NCBI RefSeq assembly: GCF_000740785.1
Contig: NZ_JFZB01000002.1
Location: forward strand, 1 to 64,000
Direction of reading: 5' to 3'
Origin: Paenirhodobacter enshiensis
GTDB lineage: Bacteria > Pseudomonadota > Alphaproteobacteria > Rhodobacterales > Rhodobacteraceae
DNA: 64,000 nt
The notes under the pieces are model-generated. The model made no database searches, was not told the DNA's origin, and saw only the letters and a list, made by a program, of their open reading frames with translations. Position numbers and translations under genes: made by a program. This document shows, piece after piece, positions 1 to 7,902 of this stretch. Within the stretch, counting starts at the first letter, position 1. The number at the start of each line of letters is the position of its first letter.

Positions 1-1
1 G

Positions 2-637
2 CGGGGGGACCGTCCGTTCAGCGACAAGCCGCGTGGCGAGCGCTCCTTCGGTGACAAACCGCGCAGCGACCGTCCTTACAGCGACAAGCCGCGGGGGGAC
101 CGTCCGTTCAGCGACAAGCCGCGTGGCGAGCGCTCCTTCGGTGACAAACCGCGCAGCGACCGTCCTTACAGCGACAAGCCCCGTGGGGACCGTCCGTTCA
201 GCGACAAGCCGCGTGGCGAGCGCTCCTTCGGTGACAAACCGCGCAGCGACCGTCCTTACAGCGACAAGCCGCGGGGGGACCGTCCGTTCAGCGACAAGCC
301 GCGTGGCGAGCGCTCCTTCGGTGACAAACCGCGCAGCGACCGTCCTTACAGCGACAAGCCCCGTGGGGACCGTCCGTTCAGCGACAAGCCGCGTGGCGAG
401 CGCTCCTTCGGTGACAAACCGCGCAGCGACCGTCCTTACAGCGACAAGCCCCGTGGGGATCGTCCGTTCAGCGACAAGCCGCGTGGCGAGCGCTCCTTCG
501 GTGACAAACCGCGCGGAGATCGCCCGTTCAACAAGGGCCCGGCCAACAAGGGTTCGTTCGGCAAGGGATCGTTCAGCAAGGGTCCGGGCACCGGCCCGCG
601 CGGCGGCGCTCCGAAGCGCGGCCCGAAAAAGGACTGA
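2..637 (+). CDS. C-terminal part of a protein with decapeptide repeats (5' end outside window)
   Basis: The open frame enters from the left edge and ends at TGA 635-637, giving 211 visible residues. It consists of decapeptides of the type RGDRPFSDKP, RGERSFGDKP and RSDRPYSDKP in a 30-residue period, five full periods plus a partial sixth, and then a Gly/Lys/Arg-rich end (NKGPANKGSF, GPRGGAPKRGPKKD). The composition is basic, disordered and rich in Arg/Gly/Asp/Lys/Pro. Such tails occur on RNA-binding proteins; in Rhodobacteraceae I would first suspect an RsuA/RluB-type pseudouridine synthase or a DEAD-box helicase, but no catalytic domain is inside the window, so the identity is inferred only. 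The DNA repeats are almost identical, which points to recent tandem amplification. The frame was chosen because it gives the periodic charged repeat and ends cleanly; a frame beginning at 33 is open only because of the repeats. Confidence 0.75.
   Translation, partial: RGDRPFSDKPRGERSFGDKPRSDRPYSDKPRGDRPFSDKPRGERSFGDKPRSDRPYSDKPRGDRPFSDKPRGERSFGDKPRSDRPYSDKPRGDRPFSDKPRGERSFGDKPRSDRPYSDKPRGDRPFSDKPRGERSFGDKPRSDRPYSDKPRGDRPFSDKPRGERSFGDKPRGDRPFNKGPANKGSFGKGSFSKGPGTGPRGGAPKRGPKKD
5..535 (+). repeat. 90-bp coding minisatellite with exact 180-bp higher-order duplication
   Basis: The 90-bp unit encodes three related decapeptides. Positions 61-240 and 241-420 are identical base for base. Units differ only at the first codons of each period (CGG GGG versus CGT GGG, and one GAC to GAT), in the order A, A, B, A, B, B'. 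This order is what unequal exchange of two-unit blocks would give. Confidence 0.9.
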
Positions 638-706
638 TCCCCCTCTGGATCGGCGGCGATGCAGTTCATACTCTCAGGGAACTGCATCCCGTCCCCGGAG
701 GCCAAG

Positions 707-790
707 ATGTCGCTGAAATTCGTCCGAACGCTCGCCTTCTGGCTGGCTTTCGCGCTGACCCTCTCGGTCGCGCTGAAGGGAACGGTCTGA
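707..790 (+). CDS. Small single-pass membrane protein, 27 residues
   Basis: ATG 707 is preceded by a strong ribosome site (CCGGAGG at about 694-700, six bases upstream). The frame encodes 27 residues and stops at 788-790, one base before the ATG of the XpaC-like gene at 792. The peptide starts MSLKFVRTLAFW, has a continuous hydrophobic segment from about residue 8 to 23, and ends LKGTV. The basic N-terminus and single hydrophobic helix predict a small inner-membrane protein. The tight spacing implies translational coupling with the downstream gene. It could instead be a leader peptide whose translation opens the XpaC start. No family was recognised. It is shorter than most gene-calling limits and would be missed in a standard annotation. 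Confidence 0.6.
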   Translation: MSLKFVRTLAFWLAFALTLSVALKGTV

Positions 791-791
791 G

Positions 792-1730
792 ATGGCGCAG
801 CGGTTCGGCGGCAAATACAGCCCGCAACCGATGGATGCGGGCACATCCGACAGCCCGGGATACTCCGGCGTCGCCCCCGGCCGGACGGTCACCGCCGCCG
901 AGCCCGTGCATCCGCTGGCGCGGCGCCCGGTCTGGCTGATCGTCGCGGCGATCCCGTTTCTGCCCTCGGCCTTCGGCGGCGGGCCGGGCGCGCTGATCCG
1001 CGGCCTCGGCGCCTTCGCGCTGGTCGCGGGCGCGGCATTTCTCATCCGCGAGGGGCTGAAGGCCGAAGCCGCATGGCAGGCGCGCAGCGCCGCCCGCCGC
1101 CCGGTCCTGCCGCGCAAGATCCTCGGCTCCATCGTCTTCGGGCTGGGCCTCGGGCTCGGCGCGGGACAGGCGGGGATGCTCGGTGCCATCGCCATCGGAG
1201 CGGTGGCCGCGATCCTCGCGCTGACCGCCTTCGGCCCCGACCCGCTGCGTGACAAGGGGATGGAGGGCTTCGACGGCATCCAGCACGACCGCGCCGCCCG
1301 CGCCATCGCCGAGGGCGAGAAACGCCTGACCGAGATGCGCGAGGCGATCCGGCGCACCGGCGACATCGCGCTGAGCGACCGGGTGGAGCGTTTCGCCCGG
1401 GGCGCGCAGGCGCTGTTTCGCGCCGTCGAACAGGATCCGGGCGATCTCGCGCTCGCGCGGCGCTATATGGGCGTCTACCTCGACGGGGCCCGCGACGCGA
1501 CGAGCCGCTTCGTCGAGCTGTGGATCGCGCATCGCGACACCGCCGCCCGCACCGCCTATGAGGCATTGCTGACAGACCTCGAAACCGATTTCGCCTCCCG
1601 CACCCGCACCCTGATCGAGGGCGGCCGGCAGGATCTCACCCTGGAAATCGAGGTGCTGCGCGAGCGGCTGAGCCGCGAAGGTCTGCGCGCGGACCCCGTC
1701 GCCGAAACGCCCCCCCCGCCCGAGAGCTGA
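792..1730 (+). CDS. XpaC-like membrane protein (5-bromo-4-chloroindolyl phosphate hydrolysis family)
   Basis: The product is 312 residues. A disordered N-terminus of about 40 residues is followed by hydrophobic stretches at about 47-60, 70-85 and 110-147, then a cytoplasmic, mostly helical, charged domain (about 150-300) and a Pro-rich end. This layout, together with the immediately downstream TelA-like gene, matches the XpaC family of Firmicutes and Proteobacteria, where xpaC and telA/yaaN are regularly paired. The family name comes from a phosphatase-substrate phenotype; its biochemical activity is not established, and I see no phosphatase motif. ATG 792 follows the stop of the 27-residue ORF by one base. 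Family call is fairly firm from architecture and context; function is unknown. Confidence 0.75.
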   Translation: MAQRFGGKYSPQPMDAGTSDSPGYSGVAPGRTVTAAEPVHPLARRPVWLIVAAIPFLPSAFGGGPGALIRGLGAFALVAGAAFLIREGLKAEAAWQARSAARRPVLPRKILGSIVFGLGLGLGAGQAGMLGAIAIGAVAAILALTAFGPDPLRDKGMEGFDGIQHDRAARAIAEGEKRLTEMREAIRRTGDIALSDRVERFARGAQALFRAVEQDPGDLALARRYMGVYLDGARDATSRFVELWIAHRDTAARTAYEALLTDLETDFASRTRTLIEGGRQDLTLEIEVLRERLSREGLRADPVAETPPPPES

Positions 1731-1883
1731 GACACGAAAGTTTCGGTTGTTCTGCCCCGAACTGCGGGGGAATATGCACCGGAGCGCTCCGAACGGGGCA
1801 CAACTTCGACGAAAACCGCTTCACCGATACCGCTTCACGAATGCCGGCGGGCCGTTCCGCCACCGCCCAGAAGGGAAAACCGC

Positions 1884-3059
1884 ATGACCGATACCGTCCG
1901 CGCCCAATCCGCCGGGACCGTCGCCGAGATCGAAGCCGTCGCGAACACCGCGTTGCCGCCGCCGAACAGCACCGTCGTTCCCCTGGCCGAGGCCCCCGCC
2001 CCCGTCGCGGCCGAGATCCGCGCCCGGATGGCTGAGGTGACGCTCGGCGATTCGGGCTCGGTGCTGTATTTCGGCGCGAAGGCGCAGACCGAGCTGCAGA
2101 CCATCAGCCAGCAGATGCTGGGCGATGTGAAGAACAAGGATCTGGGGCCGGCGGGCGACAGCCTCGGGCAGATCGTGACCGCGCTGCGCGGCTTCTCGGT
2201 GTCGGAACTCGACGTGCGGCGCGAGCGCAGCCTGTGGGAGAAGATCACCGGCCGCGCCGCGCCTTTCGCGCGGTTCCTGTCGCGCTTCGAGAAGGTGCAG
2301 GACCAGATCGACACGATCACCGCCGAGCTCGAATCGCACGAGATGAAGCTGCTGAAGGACGTGAAGGGCCTCGATCAGCTCTACAGCAAGACGCTCGGTT
2401 TCTATGACGAGCTGGCGCTCTATATCGCGGCGGGCGAGGCGAAGCTCGCCGAGATCGACGCGACCGTCGTGCCGGCGAAGGAAGCCGAGGTCGAGGCCGC
2501 GCCGGAGGATCAGAAGATCCTGCGCGCTCAGGAGCTGCGCGATCTGCGTTCGGCCCGCGACGATCTGGAGCGCCGGGTGCACGATCTGAAACTGACCCGT
2601 CAGGTGACGATGCAGGCCCTGCCCTCGATCCGGCTGGTGCAGGAAAACGACAAGTCTCTGATTACCAAGATCAATTCGACACTGGTGAACACCGTCCCGC
2701 TGTGGGAGACGCAGCTCGCTCAGGCGGTGACGATCCAGCGCTCGGCCGAGGCGGCGGGCGCGGTCAAACAGGCGGCCGATCTGACCAACGAGCTTCTGAC
2801 CGCGAACGCGAAGAACCTGCGTCAGGCCAATCAGGCCGTGCGCACCGAGATGGAGCGCGGCATCTTCGACATCGAGGCGGTGAAGACCGCGAATGCCGAG
2901 CTGATCGCCACCATCGAAGACAGCCTGCGCATCGCCGACGAGGGCAAGGCGCGCCGCGCCGCAGCCGAAAAGGATCTGACCGAGATGGAAGGCAAGCTGC
3001 GCGAAACGCTGACCTCGGCGAAGGCCCATGCCGATGCGCCCGCGCAGCCTGCGGCCTGA
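1884..3059 (+). CDS. TelA/YaaN-family toxic-anion resistance protein
   Basis: This is a 391-residue soluble, strongly helical protein with long charged heptad-like segments and no signal peptide. It matches the TelA (PF05816) family in length and in features such as the FLSRFEKVQDQID region (about residues 130-145), the YDELALYIAAGEAKL region and the NTVPLWETQLAQAV segment near residue 270. TelA proteins were named for tellurite resistance and are thought to act at the cytoplasmic membrane or in envelope stress; the mechanism is unresolved. The gene follows the XpaC-like gene after about 150 bases and precedes a DUF2927 lipoprotein by six bases, so the last two are probably one operon. Start ATG 1884 has the purine-rich AGAAGGGAAAA stretch just upstream. 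Confidence 0.88.
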   Translation: MTDTVRAQSAGTVAEIEAVANTALPPPNSTVVPLAEAPAPVAAEIRARMAEVTLGDSGSVLYFGAKAQTELQTISQQMLGDVKNKDLGPAGDSLGQIVTALRGFSVSELDVRRERSLWEKITGRAAPFARFLSRFEKVQDQIDTITAELESHEMKLLKDVKGLDQLYSKTLGFYDELALYIAAGEAKLAEIDATVVPAKEAEVEAAPEDQKILRAQELRDLRSARDDLERRVHDLKLTRQVTMQALPSIRLVQENDKSLITKINSTLVNTVPLWETQLAQAVTIQRSAEAAGAVKQAADLTNELLTANAKNLRQANQAVRTEMERGIFDIEAVKTANAELIATIEDSLRIADEGKARRAAAEKDLTEMEGKLRETLTSAKAHADAPAQPAA

Positions 3060-3065
3060 CGCGCG

Positions 3066-4064
3066 ATGGCCGTTTTGATCCCCGCACTGCGGCGGGGGCT
3101 GTGGGGGGCTCTGGCCGTCTGGATGGCGGGATGCGCCGCCGTCCCCGCCGCCGATCCGCCCGCCGCAACGCCCGTCTCCACTCTGGCCGAGACAGAACCC
3201 CCGACCGATGCCGAGGGCAAACCCCTGCCGCCCGGAGTGCTCAGCCGCGCGATGAGGGCCTATTATGCCGATGTCGAACGCAGCCTGCGCGCACAGGGGC
3301 TGATGCGCACCGAGATCGCGCCGAAGGATGCGCCGCTCACCCGCGAGCGGCTGATCGGGGACTTCCTGCGCATCGCGCTTTACGACGAATATGCCGATGC
3401 CGGGCGTGGGTTCATCGCGCGGTTGACGCCGAGCCATCTGCGCCGCTGGGAACAGCCGGTGCGGATGGTGACGCAATACGGTGCCTCGGTGCCTCAGGCA
3501 CAGCGTCGCGCGACGGACGCCGAGATCCGCGCCTATGCCACACGATTGCAGCGCGCCTCGGGGCATCCGGTTTCGCTGGTGCCGGAGGGGGGCAATTTCA
3601 CCGTCTTCGTGTTGAACGAGGACGAGCGCCGCGCGCTCGGCCCGCAACTGAAGACGCTGGTGCCGGGGATCGACCGGGCCTCGCTGCGCGCGATCACCGA
3701 TCTGGCGCCGTCGAACTTCTGCGTGGTCTTCGCCTTCTCGCCGCCGGTGCGTTACGACTATTCGCGCGCCATTGCGGTGATCCGGGCAGAGCTGCCGGCG
3801 CGGCTGCGCAGCTCCTGCATCGAGGAGGAGCTGGCGCAGGGCATGGGGCTCGCGAACGACAGCCCCGAGGCGCGACCCTCGATCTTCAACGACGACGAGG
3901 AATTCTCGCGCCTGACCCGACACGACGAAATGCTGCTGCGCATCCTTTACGACCCGGCCTTGCGCCCGGGCATGACCGAAACCCAGGCCCGCCCCGTGGT
4001 CAGCGACATCGCCACCGGGCTGATCGGCCCGACCCGAACCGGGCCGCGCGGCGCACATCCCTAG
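3066..4064 (+). CDS. DUF2927 domain lipoprotein
   Basis: The 332-residue product begins with a basic n-region and a hydrophobic segment ending in a lipobox (WMAGC, Cys23), so it is predicted to be lipidated after signal peptidase II cleavage. The C-terminal half has features of DUF2927: an SNFCVVF segment, a conserved C-x-EEELAQ-GL segment (SSCIEEELAQGMGL) and an acidic NDDEEFSRLTRHDEMLLRILYDP motif. In related proteins this region is suspected to be a metal-binding, protease-like fold, but activity is unproven. It starts six bases after the TelA-like stop and ends six bases before the SPFH ATG, so the three are almost certainly co-transcribed. Its localisation gives the locus an envelope-facing partner. 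Confidence 0.85.
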   Translation: MAVLIPALRRGLWGALAVWMAGCAAVPAADPPAATPVSTLAETEPPTDAEGKPLPPGVLSRAMRAYYADVERSLRAQGLMRTEIAPKDAPLTRERLIGDFLRIALYDEYADAGRGFIARLTPSHLRRWEQPVRMVTQYGASVPQAQRRATDAEIRAYATRLQRASGHPVSLVPEGGNFTVFVLNEDERRALGPQLKTLVPGIDRASLRAITDLAPSNFCVVFAFSPPVRYDYSRAIAVIRAELPARLRSSCIEEELAQGMGLANDSPEARPSIFNDDEEFSRLTRHDEMLLRILYDPALRPGMTETQARPVVSDIATGLIGPTRTGPRGAHP

Positions 4065-4073
4065 GAGGACATG

Positions 4074-5273
4074 ATGGGCATTCTCGATTTCCTGTCCGGC
4101 GAGTTCATCGACGTCATCGAATGGACCGACGACACCCGCGACACGATGGTCTGGCGCTTCGAGCGCTACGATCACGCGATCAAATACGGCGCCAAGCTGA
4201 CCGTGCGCGAGGGGCAGGCCGCCGTCTTCGTCCACGAGGGCCAGATCGCCGACGTGTTCAAGCCCGGTCTCTACCAGCTCGAGACCAACAACATGCCGAT
4301 CCTGACCACCTTGCAGCACTGGGACCACGGCTTTCACTCGCCGTTCAAGTCCGAGATCTATTTCGTCAACACCACCCGGTTCAACGACCAGAAATGGGGC
4401 ACGAAGAACCCGGTGATCTGCCGTGACAGCGAATTCGGCATGGTGCGGCTGCGCGCCTTCGGCAGCTATTCGATGCGCGTCGCGGACCCGGCGAAATTCA
4501 TGTCCGAGATCGTCGGAACCGATGGCGAGTTCACCGCCGACGAGATCAGCTTCCAGATCCGCAACGTGATCGTGCAGGAGTTCAGCCGCGTCGTCGCCTC
4601 GTCTCAGGTGCCGGTGCTGGACATGGCGGCGAACACCGCCGATTTCGGCAAGCTGGTGACAAAGGCGATCGAGCCGACCATCGCCGCCTATGGCCTGTCG
4701 ATCCCGGAATTCTACGTCGAGAACATCTCGCTGCCCGATGCGGTCGAAGCGGTGCTCGACAAGCGCACCTCGATGGGGATCGTGGGCGATCTGAACCGCT
4801 ACATGCAGTTCAATGCCGCCGAGGCGATGGGGCAGCCGGGGTCCGGCGCCTCGGCCGGGATGGGAACGGCGATGGGCGCCGGGATCGGTGCCGGCATGGG
4901 CATGGCGATGGGATCGCAGATGGCCCAAGGTCAGATGGCGCAAGGGTGGGGCCCCTGGGGACAGACGCCGGGCGCGGCGCCCGGTATCGCCCCGCAGGCC
5001 GCCGCCCAGCCCACCGCCCAGCCTGTCGCCGTCCCGCCGCCGGTTCCGGCCGAGACGGTCTGGCATGTCGCGGTGAACGGTCAGGCGAGCGGGCCTTACA
5101 GCCGCGCGGCCCTCGGCCAGCAGGTCACCTCGGGCGAGCTGAGCCGCGACACGCTGGTCTGGTCGCCCGGTCAGGACGGCTGGAAAGCCGCCGGCGAGAT
5201 CGCCGAACTCGCCCCGCTGTTCACCCTCCAGCCGCCGCCCGTGCCGCCCGTGCCCCCGGTGCCGCAGGCCTGA
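4074..5273 (+). CDS. SPFH-domain protein with C-terminal GYF_2 domain (YdjI-like)
   Basis: Residues 1-260 form an SPFH/Band-7-like domain of the virion-core/YdjI type (MGILDFLSGEFIDVIEW, then the REGQAAVFVHEGQIADVFKPG strand segment and an IVQEFSRVVASSQ helix). Next come a flexible Gly/Met/Ala-rich linker and a Pro/Ala stretch (about 260-325), a GYF_2 domain (WHVAVNGQASGPYS through LVWSPGQDGWKAAGE, about 330-383) and a Pro-Val tail. SPFH proteins oligomerise at membranes; GYF_2 domains bind proline-rich ligands or partner tails. Two in-frame ATGs lie at 4071 and 4074. AGGAGG at 4063-4068 is only two bases from the first but five from the second, so 4074 is preferred. It is the last gene of the forward run and is followed by a hairpin. 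B. subtilis YdjI is encoded beside a PspA paralogue and the zinc-ribbon protein YdjG. Confidence 0.88.
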   Translation: MGILDFLSGEFIDVIEWTDDTRDTMVWRFERYDHAIKYGAKLTVREGQAAVFVHEGQIADVFKPGLYQLETNNMPILTTLQHWDHGFHSPFKSEIYFVNTTRFNDQKWGTKNPVICRDSEFGMVRLRAFGSYSMRVADPAKFMSEIVGTDGEFTADEISFQIRNVIVQEFSRVVASSQVPVLDMAANTADFGKLVTKAIEPTIAAYGLSIPEFYVENISLPDAVEAVLDKRTSMGIVGDLNRYMQFNAAEAMGQPGSGASAGMGTAMGAGIGAGMGMAMGSQMAQGQMAQGWGPWGQTPGAAPGIAPQAAAQPTAQPVAVPPPVPAETVWHVAVNGQASGPYSRAALGQQVTSGELSRDTLVWSPGQDGWKAAGEIAELAPLFTLQPPPVPPVPPVPQA

Positions 5274-5294
5274 CGAGACCCCCGGAAACGCAAC

Positions 5295-5320
5295 AGGGGC
5301 GGCTCCGACGAGCCGCCCCT
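5295..5320. terminator. Bidirectional hairpin terminator
   Basis: A perfect 10-bp stem (AGGGGCGGCT / AGCCGCCCCT) with a 6-base loop sits between two convergent genes. There is no long T run on either strand, so termination strength is uncertain. Confidence 0.7.
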
Positions 5321-5346
5321 TGCCATGTCATCGCGACGAAACCGCC

Positions 5347-6651
5347 TCAGTTCAGCGGCTTGTCGAGGGTGACGCGCACCATTTTCGTCTTCGCCCCGTC
5401 GATGCCGAAATCGTTGTCGGTCACCAGAACCAGCGTCTTCGGGTCGATCACCGCCACGCCCTCGATCTTGTCGGGCATCCCGGCGTGATCGTCGCTGTTG
5501 AAGATCAGCGTCTTCTTCAGCGGCACGATGCCGGCGGCGGCCAGATCCTCGGATTTCAGCTGTTCGAGGCTCGGCTTTGTCGCCACATCGTCGAACCGCG
5601 CCGGAAGCGGCGTCGCGCCGGCCAGATCGACCTCGTAAAGCAGCGTCGTCTTCGAGATCCGTTCCAGCACCAGCAGACGATCGGGCCCGATCGCCACCAT
5701 CTCGGACACTTTCACGTCGCCCTGCTTGCGCGCCTTCTTGGCATTGTCGGCCTTGAAGGCGTCGGGCGTGTCGATCTGATAGACATATTCGTGCTTCACC
5801 GCCTCGGCCTTGCGGTCGAAGCTGAACAGACGCAGCAGGCGCGAGGACTTGAACGCCGCCTCGTCCGGATTGGCGAGCGGGCTCTGCATCACGAAATACA
5901 GCGTCGCCTCGTCGGGCGAGACGGCGATGGATTCGAGACCGCGGTTCAGCTCGCGCTTGACGAGGATCGCCGGCAGCTTGCCGTGAACCGGGTAATCCGC
6001 CTGGGCATAATCGCCCTCGGTCCCGGCCGGCACCAGACGGTCGAGCACCTTGCCATCCGCCGCCACATGCGAGATCGAGGGGCCGTATTCATCCGAGATC
6101 CAGAAGCTGCCATCGGCCAGACGGGCGAGCGATTCGCTGTCGAAGCCGTTCGGGTTCTGCGCCATCAGGCTGCCATCGGCGGCATAGGGCTTCTCGGTCG
6201 GGTTCTTCGCCAGCGGAACCGAGATCCCGCTCAGCTTCTTGCCGTCCGTGCCGAGAAGCGGATAGGCGCCCGCGACGGACACCTTCTCGCCCTCGATGCG
6301 CAGCGCGTAGATCGTCGGATCGAAACCCGGCACCGGGAAGATCTTGCCGTCCTTGTCGCCCGCGCACATCGCATCGGTATCGGCGCCGGTCAGATCCTTC
6401 GCCTCGTCACAGGCGATGTTCGGGCCGCGGTCGGTGATGGTGTAGATCAGCCCCGCGTCCTCGCCCGCCCGGTGCGTCGCGCCCGAACCGTAACCCACGC
6501 TCAGCGCCGTCGTCTGGCCGCTCTTGAACGTGACGTCGGCAAGTGGGATGACTGGGGCGTCCAGCATCTGGACCTCATCGGCCCGGGCCGCGCCCGCCAG
6601 CCAGACCGAGGCCAGCGCGCTCGTGGCACAAAGAATGAATGCCGTCTTCAT
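5347..6651 (-). CDS. Esterase-like activity of phytase family protein, secreted
   Basis: The 434-residue product has a Sec signal peptide (MKTAFILCATSALASVWLAG then ARA, cleavage near residue 24). The mature part is a beta-propeller-like protein of the phytase-like family (PF13449): YTITDRGPNIACDE near the N-terminus, NPNGFDSESLARLADGSFWISDEYGPSI in the middle, LNRGLESIAVSPD, and a C-terminal KIEGVAVIDPKTLVLVTDNDFGIDG. These acidic DRG, DEYGP and DNDFG segments are the putative metal or ligand sites of the family; real substrates are unknown. It lies on the reverse strand between the SPFH gene and the zinc-ribbon gene, interrupting an otherwise forward locus. An AGAGGA ribosome site precedes the ATG. 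Confidence 0.88.
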   Translation of the reverse strand: MKTAFILCATSALASVWLAGAARADEVQMLDAPVIPLADVTFKSGQTTALSVGYGSGATHRAGEDAGLIYTITDRGPNIACDEAKDLTGADTDAMCAGDKDGKIFPVPGFDPTIYALRIEGEKVSVAGAYPLLGTDGKKLSGISVPLAKNPTEKPYAADGSLMAQNPNGFDSESLARLADGSFWISDEYGPSISHVAADGKVLDRLVPAGTEGDYAQADYPVHGKLPAILVKRELNRGLESIAVSPDEATLYFVMQSPLANPDEAAFKSSRLLRLFSFDRKAEAVKHEYVYQIDTPDAFKADNAKKARKQGDVKVSEMVAIGPDRLLVLERISKTTLLYEVDLAGATPLPARFDDVATKPSLEQLKSEDLAAAGIVPLKKTLIFNSDDHAGMPDKIEGVAVIDPKTLVLVTDNDFGIDGAKTKMVRVTLDKPLN

Positions 6652-6759
6652 GATGGAAATCCTCTCGTCGCATCTGTCGGCCTCCGCGATAAGCGGTTTC
6701 GTTGACAGTCATGTGACGATGCGAACCGAGAACGTCCGACAGCCGGGAACCGTGCGGCC

Positions 6760-7902
6760 ATGATCCAGATCCCGAAAGTGCCCCGCCGCGCCGCGGCATC
6801 GGCCACCGACACCGAACGACATTTCCCCTGCGAGGCCTGCGGTGCCGATCTGACCTTCGCGCCGGGACAGGACCGGCTGGTCTGTTCGCATTGCGGCCAT
6901 GAGCAGGCGATCCCGAGCGCGGTCGGGCGCGGCCAGTCGCGTCTGGTCGAGCTGCCCCTCGAACAGGGCCTGCGCAACGACCTGCCCGCCGAGGACATCG
7001 AAGAAACACGCGCGCTGCGCTGCCCGAACTGCGGCGCCGAGATCGGCCTTTCCGGGGCCGAGCACGCCACCACCTGCCCGTTCTGCGCCACCCCCGTCGT
7101 CACCGACACCGGCACCCGGCGCCGGATCAAGCCGCAGGGCGTGCTGCCCTTCGTATTGAGCGAGGAACAGGCGCGCGAGGCGCTGACGCGCTGGCTCGGC
7201 TCGCTGTGGTTCGCCCCATCGGGGCTGGCGCAATACGCGCGCAAGGGGCGGCGGATGACCGGCGTCTATGCGCCGTTCTGGACCTTCGACGCCAGCACCC
7301 ACACCCGCTACGACGGCCAGCGCGGCGATGTCTATTACGAGACCCGCACCGTCGAGGTGATGGTCGACGGCCGGCCGCAGATGCGCACCGAGCAGGTCGA
7401 GCGGATCCGCTGGACCGCGGTCTCGGGCGCGGTGGCGCGCGATTTCGACGACGTGCTGATCTATGCGGCGAAGACCCTTGCGCCCGATCATGTCGCGGGT
7501 CTCAGCCCCTGGGATCTGTCGGCGCTGCGCGATTACCGCACCGATTACCTCGCCGGTTTCTCGGCCGAGGGCTACACGCAGGAGCTCTCCGAAGGCCACG
7601 AGCAGGCCACCGCCGAAATGGTCGCGGTGATCCAGACCGACATCCGGCGCGACATCGGCGGCGACCGCCAGCAGATCGACGCGATGGATCCGCGCTTCTC
7701 GGACGAGACGTTCAAGCACATCCTTCTGCCGATCTGGACCGCCGCCTATCGCTTCCAGGGCCGCGCCTTCACCTTCGTGGTCAACGCCCAGACCGGGCAG
7801 GTGCAGGGCGACCGGCCGTGGTCGCCGTGGAAGATCGCCGCGGCGGTGGCGGCGGTGCTGATCGTGGCCGGGGTGCTTTACTACATGAACGGAAACCGCT
7901 GA
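6760..7902 (+). CDS. Double zinc-ribbon protein with C-terminal membrane anchor (YdjG-like)
   Basis: The 380-residue product has two CxxC-x(14)-CxxC zinc ribbons: Cys24/27/42/45 and Cys88/91/106/109. A middle domain rich in Trp/Tyr (GVYAPFWTFDASTHTRYDGQ, then a beta-rich segment with DPRFSDETFKHILLPIW) is followed by one transmembrane helix at about 358-375 and a very short tail. Automatic annotation often labels such proteins as primosomal protein N' or replication factor Y because of the zinc ribbons; nothing here resembles a helicase. The arrangement resembles B. subtilis YdjG, which works with SPFH protein YdjI at the membrane. The SPFH-GYF_2 gene lies nearby. The stop overlaps the start of the kinase gene (TGATG). 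No convincing Shine-Dalgarno is seen before ATG 6760. Confidence 0.8.
   Translation: MIQIPKVPRRAAASATDTERHFPCEACGADLTFAPGQDRLVCSHCGHEQAIPSAVGRGQSRLVELPLEQGLRNDLPAEDIEETRALRCPNCGAEIGLSGAEHATTCPFCATPVVTDTGTRRRIKPQGVLPFVLSEEQAREALTRWLGSLWFAPSGLAQYARKGRRMTGVYAPFWTFDASTHTRYDGQRGDVYYETRTVEVMVDGRPQMRTEQVERIRWTAVSGAVARDFDDVLIYAAKTLAPDHVAGLSPWDLSALRDYRTDYLAGFSAEGYTQELSEGHEQATAEMVAVIQTDIRRDIGGDRQQIDAMDPRFSDETFKHILLPIWTAAYRFQGRAFTFVVNAQTGQVQGDRPWSPWKIAAAVAAVLIVAGVLYYMNGNR

Noticed and set aside
5-535. Regular repeats resembling a CRISPR array
   Set aside because: There are no unique spacers; the repeats are contiguous and encode a periodic protein.
33-716. Open frame of 227 codons over the repeats in a second frame
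   Set aside because: It is open only because the 90-bp repeat has no stop in that frame; the other frame gives the charged periodic protein and a natural end at 637.
1821-5066. Reverse open frame of 1081 codons
   Set aside because: It is the mirror of four well-supported forward genes; high GC at third positions removes stops on the opposite strand. Its His/Arg/Asp-rich composition is typical of such mirrors.
6760-7902. Primosomal protein N' or helicase reading of the zinc-ribbon protein
   Set aside because: No Walker A or helicase motif is present; only zinc ribbons, a middle domain and one membrane helix.
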